DNA from: JBGVSA01 sp049840475 | Lineage (GTDB): Bacteria; Pseudomonadota; Gammaproteobacteria; Burkholderiales; Rhodocyclaceae | Reading direction: 5' to 3' | NCBI GenBank assembly: GCA_049840475.1 | Contig: JASGKX010000003.1 | Span: 806,001-870,000, forward strand | DNA: 64,000 nt | Part shown: positions 1 through 6,999 of the stretch, in pieces | Position numbering within the stretch: position 1 is the first letter of the stretch | How the letters are laid out: every line of letters starts with the position of its first letter | Translations under genes and position numbers: made by a program | The notes under the pieces: generated by a model | What the model saw: only the letters and a program-made list of their open reading frames with translations | The model's database searches: none | What the model was told of the DNA's origin: nothing

Positions 1-1671
1 CAGCCGCGCATTGCCCAGGATGAGCGAGCGCCCCGCCACCGTTCCGCTCATGCCACGCCCCGGTAATGCCTGAACGGCCACCGCCTGCGGCACTTCAGCA
101 ACCGCCTGCAATACGGCGCGGGCCAGCGGATGCGTGGAGCCAGCCTGAAGCGCCGCTGCCCATGCCAGCAGCGGCACGTCTTCGGCCACGGCGCGATGCG
201 CCACGACTGTCGGTTTGCCGATCGTCAGTGTCCCGGTCTTGTCGAAAGCGATCGTGCGCACGTGCTGCGCGGTTTCCAGCGCTTCGGCGTCCTTGATCAG
301 GATGCCGTGCCGTGCGCCAACGCCCGTGCCGGCCATGATCGCGGCAGGCGTAGCCAACCCCAGCGCGCAGGGGCATGCAATGACCATCACCGTTACGGCG
401 TTGATAAGAGCGGTCTCCCAGTCGCCACGCGCCAGCCCCCAACCCAGCAATGTGATGAGTGCAATCACCAGCACCACCGGGACGAAGACCGCCGCCACGC
501 GGTTGACCAGGCGCTGGATGGGTGCCTTGGCGGCCTGTGCGTCTTCGACGAGGCGAACGATGCGCGACAGTACGGTCTCGGCGCCGACGGCAGTCACCCG
601 CACCGCGATCAATCCATCGCCGTTGATGGCGCCACCGGTGACCTTGTCGCCCGTGTCCTTGTCGACCGGCAGACTCTCGCCCGTGATGAGCGATTCATCG
701 ACACTGCTGCGACCTTCGATGATCTCGCCATCCAGCGCGATGCGCTCGCCGGGGCGGACGACCATCACATCGCCCACCGCCACAGCAGCCAGCGGCAGGT
801 CAGCCTCGTCACCTTCGCGGCGCACGCGCGCCGTTGCGGGTCGCAAGGCCTGCAAGGCCTGGATAGCGGCAACGGTCTGGCGTTTGGCGCGATGCTCCAG
901 CCACTTGCCCAGACGCACCAGCACGATCACCACTGCTGCCGCTTCAAAATAAAGATGCCCACCCATGCTGTGCGCGAGCCAGAGGTACAGTGACAGGCCA
1001 TACGCCGCACTGGTGCCGATGGCGACAAGCAGGTCCATATTGCCGCTGCCTGCGCGCAACGCCTTCCAGCCCGAGCGATAGAAACGCGCGCCCAGCCAGA
1101 ATTGCACCGGCGTGGCGAGCAGCCATTGCAGCCAGGCCGGGATCATCCAGTGCCGACCGAGAAAGTCGCCGATCATCGGAATGAGCAATGGCGCGGCCAA
1201 CACTGCGCCGACCATCCATTGCCAACCGTCGTCGCTCGTCTTTGCGGCGGGCGCGGCTTCGGTCTTCAGTTCAGCGCCAAAACCAGTCTTGCGCACCGCC
1301 TCGACAAGCACGGCTGGATCGCCACCGGTCCACGTCACGCGCGCAGACTCCGAAGCCAGATTAACCATCGCCCCCGTCACGCCCGGCACACGCGTCAGCG
1401 ACTTCTCCACCCGTGCCACGCATGAGGCGCAAGTCATCCCGCTGATCGACAGGTCTACCTCCTGATTCGTCACGCCATAGCCGGCGCCCTCGACTGCGGC
1501 CACGAGTTCGCTCGCAGCGACAGGCTCCGAAAGCGATACGCGCGCCGATTCGGACGCCAGATTGACGGCCACGGATTCAACACCCGGCACCTTGCCGAGC
1601 GCCTTTTCAACGCGGCTGACGCATGAGGCGCAGCTCATGCCGGAAATCGGGAGAGTCAGTTCTTGTGTCAT
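1..1671 (-). CDS. copA: Copper-translocating P-type ATPase, N-terminal 557 residues (runs off the window)
   Basis: Inner-membrane Cu(I) exporter of the P1B ATPase family. The frame is open from the ATG at 1671 to the window edge, so the C-terminal end (rest of the nucleotide-binding domain and last helices) is missing. Two N-terminal heavy-metal-associated domains carry GMSCASC (Cys14, Cys17) and GMTCASC (Cys81, Cys84). They are followed by membrane helices, the actuator-domain TGES at about residues 330-333, the metal-channel CPC at 433-435, the phosphorylated DKTGT aspartate at 477 and an HP dipeptide at 514-515. CPC together with CxxC domains is the Cu(I)/Ag(I) subgroup signature. A MerR/CueR-type promoter lies just upstream, which fits copper induction. 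No chaperone or cueR gene is visible in the window; either could lie beyond the edge. Confidence 0.95.
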   Translation of the reverse strand, partial: MTQELTLPISGMSCASCVSRVEKALGKVPGVESVAVNLASESARVSLSEPVAASELVAAVEGAGYGVTNQEVDLSISGMTCASCVARVEKSLTRVPGVTGAMVNLASESARVTWTGGDPAVLVEAVRKTGFGAELKTEAAPAAKTSDDGWQWMVGAVLAAPLLIPMIGDFLGRHWMIPAWLQWLLATPVQFWLGARFYRSGWKALRAGSGNMDLLVAIGTSAAYGLSLYLWLAHSMGGHLYFEAAAVVIVLVRLGKWLEHRAKRQTVAAIQALQALRPATARVRREGDEADLPLAAVAVGDVMVVRPGERIALDGEIIEGRSSVDESLITGESLPVDKDTGDKVTGGAINGDGLIAVRVTAVGAETVLSRIVRLVEDAQAAKAPIQRLVNRVAAVFVPVVLVIALITLLGWGLARGDWETALINAVTVMVIACPCALGLATPAAIMAGTGVGARHGILIKDAEALETAQHVRTIAFDKTGTLTIGKPTVVAHRAVAEDVPLLAWAAALQAGSTHPLARAVLQAVAEVPQAVAVQALPGRGMSGTVAGRSLILGNARL

Positions 1672-2018
1672 GGCAATTTCACCCACGCAGGAGGACGTGG
1701 TTCGGATCATGAAGTTTGACACGATGGGAAGGTCAACGGTTCTCTACGCATCGTCACCCGCCGACATAGGGTGAGACCGGAGCCAAATGCGGACGAGCGG
1801 TCGGATTTGGCCGACTTGTGACCGGAAACATCATCTTGTGGAAACATTGTTATTCGCCAGAATTAACAAATGCGCGATGTATGCAGGCATACCGCGCACA
1901 CGACGCCGCACGCCCTGGACAGGCGACTGCGGACGAGGAGACGCGCGCCGCACGCGACTGGCAGGGCCGCGGCGTGCCAGAAAGAAACCGCATCAGCGGT
2001 TCATTGGAGGAGTGGACG
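1672..2018. other. Divergent intergenic region, copA / TRAP solute-binding protein
   Basis: This 347-bp stretch has no convincing gene. It holds the copA promoter at its left end. A loosely sigma-70-like element (TTGTGG near 1834, CAGAAT near 1857) lies towards the right, and the ribosome-binding site GGAGGA (2007-2012) precedes the TRAP protein start. An open frame continuous with the downstream gene extends back to 1818, but it lacks a Shine-Dalgarno sequence and the secretion signal begins only at 2019, so it is treated as non-coding. Confidence 0.6.
1706..1736 (-). promoter_or_regulatory. CueR-type promoter of copA
   Basis: On the minus strand a -35 box TTGACC (1731-1736) and a -10 box CATGAT (1706-1711) are separated by exactly 19 bp. 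This overlong spacer is the hallmark of MerR-family controlled promoters. The spacer begins with TTCCC, so the start of the element reads TTGACCTTCCC, as in known copA promoters bound by CueR. The start codon of copA is 35 bp downstream of the -10 box. Assignment to CueR rather than another MerR protein is inference from the copA target. Confidence 0.75.
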
Positions 2019-3002
2019 ATGTTCAAGCATTGCGTCGCCGCCAGCGCCCTGCTGGCTGCCAGCCTCATGGCGGCTTCGGCCGCTGAACTGAAGGGCTGGA
2101 CCCAACAGACCGACGATTACCCGGTCACCCAGGCGATGCAGTTCTTCGCCGACCAGATCAAGACCAAGACCGGCGGCAAGTACACCGGCAAAGTGTTCCC
2201 GAATTCCACCCTGGGCGACCAAAACAAGGCACTCAAGCTGCTCGACGCGGGCGAAGTTGACTTCGCTGTCGTCAACAACACGCCGCTATCCAAAGCCGTA
2301 CCAAAGATGGAAGTGCTATCCCTGCCCTTCCTCTTCCGCAATTCCGCCCACATGCTCAGCATCATGGACGGCCCCATCGGGCAGGAACTCGAAAAGGACC
2401 TGGCCGCCAAGGGCTTCATCGTGATCGGCTGGTACGACGGCGGCGCCCGCTCCTTCTATACCCGCAACAAACCGGTGCGTTTTGCAACCGACTACGAAGG
2501 CGAGCGCATCCGGGTGGCCGACAATCAGTTATACAAGGACATGGTCACCGCACTTGGCGCCTCGCCTGTGGTCGTCGCCTACAAGGACATCAAGAAGAGC
2601 TTCGAAAACGATGAGATCGACGGCGCGGAGAACAACCTTCCGTCGTACGAGGCCGAACAGCACTACAAGTACGCCAAGTATTTTTCGTTCTCCAACCACA
2701 TCGTGACACCCGAAGCGTTGGTCGTCTCGAAAGTACTGTGGGGCAAGCTCTCCGACACCGAGAAAGCCACCTTCCGCGAAGCCGGCAAGGCCTCGGCGAT
2801 ATTCATGCGCCAGCAGTTCAACAAACGACTCGAAGCCAGTCGCACCAAGCTCGAGAAAGAAGGCGTCAAGTTCTACGCCCTGCAGGACCCAGGGCCCTTC
2901 ATCTCGCGCATGCGCCCGATCTATCAGCCGTACATCAACAATCCGGATACGAGCGACATGGTGATCCGCATCATGACGTCGCGCCCGGCACGCCCGGACT
3001 GA
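2019..3002 (+). CDS. TRAP transporter solute-binding protein, DctP family
   Basis: Periplasmic binding protein of 327 residues for a tripartite ATP-independent periplasmic transporter. A typical signal peptide ends near ASA-A at residues 20-22. The mature protein has the family pattern: an early lobe with FADQIKTKTGGKYTGKVFPN and GDQNKALKLLDAGEVDF, then LPFLFR, and the conserved ADNQLYKDMVTALGA stretch with its essential arginine just upstream (GERIRVAD). The start at 2019 is chosen because the signal peptide begins there and GGAGGA lies 7 bp upstream. No DctQ or DctM membrane subunit is adjacent, so this is an orphan binding protein. Its ligand cannot be read from sequence; an organic acid is the usual class. 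Confidence 0.88.
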   Translation: MFKHCVAASALLAASLMAASAAELKGWTQQTDDYPVTQAMQFFADQIKTKTGGKYTGKVFPNSTLGDQNKALKLLDAGEVDFAVVNNTPLSKAVPKMEVLSLPFLFRNSAHMLSIMDGPIGQELEKDLAAKGFIVIGWYDGGARSFYTRNKPVRFATDYEGERIRVADNQLYKDMVTALGASPVVVAYKDIKKSFENDEIDGAENNLPSYEAEQHYKYAKYFSFSNHIVTPEALVVSKVLWGKLSDTEKATFREAGKASAIFMRQQFNKRLEASRTKLEKEGVKFYALQDPGPFISRMRPIYQPYINNPDTSDMVIRIMTSRPARPD

Positions 3003-3073
3003 GCCAGCAGCCGCCGCCAGACAGACAAGACCCGGGGGGAACCGTGGCACCGGAGGAGGCCGGCGCCGCGGTA

Positions 3074-3079
3074 TATAAT
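3074..3079 (+). promoter_or_regulatory. Probable -10 box upstream of prfB
   Basis: A perfect TATAAT lies 34 bp before the prfB start codon. No convincing -35 hexamer is visible at 16-18 bp spacing, so only the -10 element is claimed. It would drive prfB and possibly the closely packed racemase-mksFEB genes behind it. Confidence 0.5.
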
Positions 3080-3112
3080 CGCGGGTTTCCCAAATCGACG
3101 CGGACCCCGGAC

Positions 3113-4217
3113 ATGGAAGCAGAACGCCTCAATAGCATCACCAACAAGATGGCCGACCTGGCGCAGCGCGCCCAGGAACTCCGGAGGTATCTTTGACTAC
3201 GATGCCAAGGCAGAAAAGCTGATCGAAGTCTCCAAGCGACTCGAAGATCCCAAGATCTGGGACGATCCCAAGCACGCTCAGGAACTGGGCCGCGAGAAGA
3301 AATCGCTTGAAGACACGGTGCTGGCGCTGGAAGGCATCGCCCAATCGCTCAAGGACACTGGCGAGTTGTTCGAACTCGCCAGCATGGAAGAAGACGAAGA
3401 CACCGTCGTCGCCGTGGAGTCCGACGTCACCGATATCGAGTCGCGCGTCGCGCAACTCGAATTCCGTCGCATGTTCAACAACCCGATGGACCCGCAGCCG
3501 GCGTTCATCGAAATCCAATCTGGCGCGGGCGGCACCGAGGCGCAGGACTGGGCATCGATGCTGGAGCGCATGTACCTGCGCTACTGCGAGCGCAAGGGTT
3601 TCAGCGTTGAGCTGATGGAAGAATCCGAAGGCGACGTAGCCGGCATCAAGAGCTGCACCATCAAGGTCACGGGCGAATACGCCTACGGCTATCTGCGCAC
3701 CGAAACCGGCGTCCACCGCCTGGTCCGCAAGAGCCCGTTCGACTCCAACGCGCGTCGTCACACGAGCTTTGTGTCGGTGTTCGTCTATCCGGAAGTTGAC
3801 GACTCGATCGAAATCGAAATCAACCCGGCCGATGTGCGCACGGACACCTACCGCGCGTCCGGCGCCGGTGGTCAGCACATTAACAAGACCGACTCCGCCG
3901 TGCGTCTGACGCACATCCCCAGCGGCATCGTCGTGCAGTGCCAGAACGATCGTTCGCAGCACCGCAACCGCGACGAAGCCTGGAAGATGCTGCGCGCCCG
4001 CCTGTACGAAGCCGAACTGCGCAAGCGTCAGGCCGAACAGCAAAAGCTCGAAGACGCCAAGAGCGACATCGGGTGGGGTCACCAGATCCGCTCGTACGTG
4101 CTCGACCAGTCGCGCATCAAGGACCTGCGCACCAACCACGAAGTGGGCAATACGCAGGCCGTGCTCGACGGCGACCTGGACGACTTCATCCAGGCCAGCC
4201 TCAAGCAAGGCGTATAA
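3113..4217 (+). CDS. prfB: Peptide chain release factor 2, with programmed +1 frameshift
   Basis: RF2 terminates translation at UGA and UAA. The gene is read in two frames: 27 codons from the ATG at 3113 up to CTT (3191-3193), then an in-frame TGA (3194-3196). Skipping T3194 continues into the main frame to the TAA at 4215-4217, giving 367 residues, the normal RF2 length. The anticodon-mimic tripeptide SPF (in RKSPFDSNARR) and the catalytic GGQ (in GAGGQHINKTDS) are both present. The recoding signal is described separately. The TAA is followed after 2 bp by the racemase-family ATG, suggesting cotranscription. In many Burkholderiales lysS follows prfB closely; here about 7 kb separates them. 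Confidence 0.97.
3182..3197 (+). promoter_or_regulatory. RF2 programmed +1 frameshift site
   Basis: The sequence CGGAGGTATCTTTGAC contains the three elements of the bacterial RF2 recoding site. An internal Shine-Dalgarno-like CGGAGG lies 3 nt before the slippery CTT, the next codon is a UGA stop, and the following base is C (poor termination context). When RF2 is scarce the ribosome slips from CUU to UUU and continues, so RF2 controls its own synthesis. The mechanism is established for E. coli prfB; the site here is seen directly. Confidence 0.95.
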
Positions 4218-4219
4218 GG

Positions 4220-4948
4220 ATGGTCACGCGCGACACGCGTTCGGCCGATGCAGCCTCGAAGACAATCGGGCTGCTCGGCGGCATGAGCTGGGAGAGCACG
4301 GCGCTGTATTACTCGCTCATCAACCGGGGCGTGGCCGCGCGTCTGGGCGGGCTGCATTCAGCCCGCATCGCGATGGTCAGCGTTGACTTCGAACCCATCA
4401 AGGCCCTGCAATTTGCGGGGCGCTGGATGGATGCCGGCCAAATGCTGGCCGATGCCGCGCAGCAGGTTGAACGCGCCGGGGCGGATTTTCTTCTGCTGTG
4501 CACGAACACCATGCACAAGGTCGCCGACACCATCCAGAATGCCATCGACATTCCCTTGATCCACCTTGCCGATGCCACCGCGTTGCGTGTGAAGTCGCAA
4601 GGCATCAAGCGCGTCGGACTGCTGGGCACCCAATTCACGATGCAGGAATCGTTCTATCGCGATCGACTCATCGCGCACGGTCTGGATGTCGTCGTTCCGT
4701 CGCCCGAAGACCAGCAGCGTGTCCATCAGGTCATCTACGATGAGCTTTGTCACGGCCAGGTCAGGAGCGAATCGCGCGACGCGTTCCTGCAGATCATCGA
4801 CACCTTGCGGGCAGCCGGCGCAGAAGGCGTGATCGAAGGCTGCACCGAAATCGTCATGCTCGTCGATGAAACCCACACCGACGTTACCCTGTTCGACACG
4901 ACCGCCATCCACGCCGAACGCGCGGTCGAACTAGCACTCGCCCAATGA
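4220..4948 (+). CDS. Aspartate/glutamate racemase family protein
   Basis: A 242-residue cytoplasmic protein of the cofactor-independent Asp/Glu racemase family. GLLGGMSWESTALYY opens the fold. The two catalytic cysteine positions are present in LLCTNTMHKV (first half) and EGCTEIVMLV (second half), with IPLIHLAD between them. The closest recognised relatives by motif are the YgeA-type amino-acid racemases, but substrate cannot be fixed from sequence; a peptidoglycan role is not implied. Its ATG lies 2 bp after the prfB stop, and its stop overlaps the mksF start (ATGA), so it is probably translationally coupled to the condensin-like genes. That pairing is unusual and has no obvious biochemical reason. 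Confidence 0.85.
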   Translation: MVTRDTRSADAASKTIGLLGGMSWESTALYYSLINRGVAARLGGLHSARIAMVSVDFEPIKALQFAGRWMDAGQMLADAAQQVERAGADFLLLCTNTMHKVADTIQNAIDIPLIHLADATALRVKSQGIKRVGLLGTQFTMQESFYRDRLIAHGLDVVVPSPEDQQRVHQVIYDELCHGQVRSESRDAFLQIIDTLRAAGAEGVIEGCTEIVMLVDETHTDVTLFDTTAIHAERAVELALAQ

Positions 4949-6234
4949 TCGACCAGTTCAATCACGGCAACGAATATCAGGCGCTGCTCGCCCCCGGCAT
5001 CTCCGCGGACGACGTTCCCGCCCTGTGGTCGCTGTTGCGCGCAAAACCCTTGATCGACACCTTTGTCACGCTGTTCCGTGGCAGCGACGACGAGGTGATC
5101 GCGCGCCTGTTCGTGCTGCGCGAGATCGGAGCGCGCGCCGACACACCACGCTGGATGCCGGACGAGTTGCGCAGGCATTTCTCGTACATCGACAGCGTCA
5201 AGCTCGAAACCGTCCTCAAGCGACTGCGTGAAAACGCGTTGCTGGTGATCGGTGACGACGGGCAATACCAACTGTCCGACGCCGGCCGCAATGCCGTGGC
5301 AGCGGTGGCAGTGCTGCTGCGCTTCGGCGAGAGCGAAGACGCCGAACTGGGTTTTCTCACCACCCAGCTCGCCGGCATGCAGGCCACCGGCACGCTCACG
5401 CCCGAAATGCTCCAGCACTTGCTGGCCAAGCTCAACGCGCTCACCGCGTCGTTTGAAGACGCCATCGCTTCGGGTTCGGAATTCCGCATTCTCGACGCAC
5501 GCACGCGCTTGTCCGCAAACGTGCGTTGGCTGGAAAAAGGCACGCAGATCCTGCGCGACCTGCTCTCGCAAGCCGAGATCACGCCCGAAACCGGCCGCAT
5601 CGCGCATGCCATTGGCCTGGCGCAGAGCCGACTGGCCCGGGTGGATGCCGCCTTCCAGCGGGCGCTCAACAAGATCGAATCACAGCGCGTCACGCTTGGC
5701 GCTTCGGGCGTGTCGTCGTCGGACGCCATGGCGTGGCTGCGCAACCAGACTTCCACGCAGATCGCCGCACTCGCCGAAGACGTTCTCGGCGCCGGCCCGC
5801 AGACAAAATTCCTCGCAGGCGGACACGAACTGCTCGACCGTGCGGAAAGCGCCTTGTCCGCTGAAGTGCGCCAGATGGAAGCCGATGCTTCGCTGCCGCC
5901 ATCGGCCGATGCACCTTCCGACCTGATACCAGAATCGGAAGACCTGGGTCTGCTCATCCGCCTGACGCAACGCATCGACAAAGTGGCCGATACGGCGCCG
6001 ATCAGCCAGTTTGTGGCAGGTGGAGGCTTCGCTCCGGCGAGCTACCGGCTATCGCTGCTGGCGCTGCTGGGCAACGAAGAAGCACAGGCCCAGGGCCCGG
6101 TCGCCGACTTCACCCAGATGCCCTTCGAGCTGGTGCTGGAAGACCGGCTCATCGAACTCAACGAAGACGAGATCGCCGCAATTTCCGCAGGCGAAATCCG
6201 CCGCCGCGCACCTGATGCGGCTACCCAAGAGTAG
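4945..6234 (+). CDS. mksF: MksF-like condensin kleisin subunit
   Basis: A 429-residue soluble protein, first gene of a three-gene set whose third member is an SMC-like ATPase. The N-terminal ~110 residues look like a winged helix (DSVKLETVLKRLRENALLVI then DDGQYQLSDAGRNAV). The middle is a long, mostly helical segment, and a C-terminal part ends in FELVLEDRLIELNEDEIAA, consistent with the kleisin-type subunits MukF/MksF/JetA. Identification rests on size, fold-like pattern, and position immediately before MksE- and MksB-like genes, not on a diagnostic motif. Its ATG overlaps the racemase stop codon, and it is followed by mksE after 5 bp. Such subunits bridge the SMC heads and recruit the E subunit. 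Confidence 0.65.
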   Translation: MIDQFNHGNEYQALLAPGISADDVPALWSLLRAKPLIDTFVTLFRGSDDEVIARLFVLREIGARADTPRWMPDELRRHFSYIDSVKLETVLKRLRENALLVIGDDGQYQLSDAGRNAVAAVAVLLRFGESEDAELGFLTTQLAGMQATGTLTPEMLQHLLAKLNALTASFEDAIASGSEFRILDARTRLSANVRWLEKGTQILRDLLSQAEITPETGRIAHAIGLAQSRLARVDAAFQRALNKIESQRVTLGASGVSSSDAMAWLRNQTSTQIAALAEDVLGAGPQTKFLAGGHELLDRAESALSAEVRQMEADASLPPSADAPSDLIPESEDLGLLIRLTQRIDKVADTAPISQFVAGGGFAPASYRLSLLALLGNEEAQAQGPVADFTQMPFELVLEDRLIELNEDEIAAISAGEIRRRAPDAATQE

Positions 6235-6239
6235 AACCT

Positions 6240-6986
6240 ATGGATAACGAGATCACTCACCTGACCTCGCGCCTGATCGCGCACGGCTGGTTGCCCCGCT
6301 CGGATGCGCAGGTGCGCCGCGCGCTCGTTGACGAGACCTTCCGGCACGACCTCGAAACGCGGCTGGCTGGTGTCGGCCTGATGCTGCTGGACAACCCCTT
6401 TGCCGCCCACGTTGCCGTCGGGCTCAAGGACAGCGTGCTCGACACGGTTTTCGGCGGCAAGGAATACCAGGCCAGTACGATGGGGCTGACGCGCGACGAC
6501 ATCGCGCTGCTCATCATCATCTGGGCCATGATCATCCTGCCCAAGCGCGAACGGCAGCTCGGCCGCCGCGCCATCGAGGACGACGGCCAGAACGACATGT
6601 TCGGCCAGGACAAGCCCATCGTGCACGGCGAGGAAGTCTCCGGGGCCGTGTCCGAAACCTCGCTGCTGGCCGACTTCGGCACGCAGTTGGGCGGCAAGAC
6701 CAAGATCAAGAACTTCGGCCTCGGCAAGCTCGCCCGCCTCGGCTTCATCGAACGCCGCGGCGGCTACATCCATGAAGGGCCACTGCTCGACGTGCTGCTC
6801 GACTATCGCGTGCTGGCCGACCGCATCGTCAACGGCACGCTGGCCGACGTGCTCGCCGCAGCCGGCAAACAATTGCCGCTCATCGATGAAGATGACGACG
6901 ACAGCATGTGGGGCGACGACACCGAAGAAGGCGACGACACCGAAGAACCGACGGACCACGCGGACGGCTCGGCCGACCACAACTGA
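6240..6986 (+). CDS. mksE: MksE-like condensin subunit with acidic tail
   Basis: A 248-residue protein between the kleisin-like and SMC-like genes, the position held by MksE/JetB in MksBEF and Wadjet-type sets. The body contains a helical region around DIALLIIIWAMIILPKRERQ and a winged-helix-like segment (KNFGLGKLARLGFIERRGGYI followed by GPLLDVLLDYRVLADRI). The last ~40 residues are strikingly acidic, with the hexapeptide GDDTEE twice in tandem. The start follows the mksF stop by 5 bp and the stop precedes mksB by 13 bp, so the three are almost certainly one transcript. Expected role: dimeric accessory subunit binding the kleisin and modulating ATPase or DNA binding. Assigned mainly by context and size. 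Confidence 0.65.
   Translation: MDNEITHLTSRLIAHGWLPRSDAQVRRALVDETFRHDLETRLAGVGLMLLDNPFAAHVAVGLKDSVLDTVFGGKEYQASTMGLTRDDIALLIIIWAMIILPKRERQLGRRAIEDDGQNDMFGQDKPIVHGEEVSGAVSETSLLADFGTQLGGKTKIKNFGLGKLARLGFIERRGGYIHEGPLLDVLLDYRVLADRIVNGTLADVLAAAGKQLPLIDEDDDDSMWGDDTEEGDDTEEPTDHADGSADHN
6912..6947 (+). repeat. Two perfect 18-bp tandem copies in the mksE 3' end
   Basis: GGCGACGACACCGAAGAA occurs at 6912-6929 and again at 6930-6947 without mismatch, encoding GDDTEE twice in the acidic tail. The exact duplication suggests a recent slippage event and a site of length variation among relatives. Confidence 0.95.
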
Positions 6987-6999
6987 CAGACACTGAACG

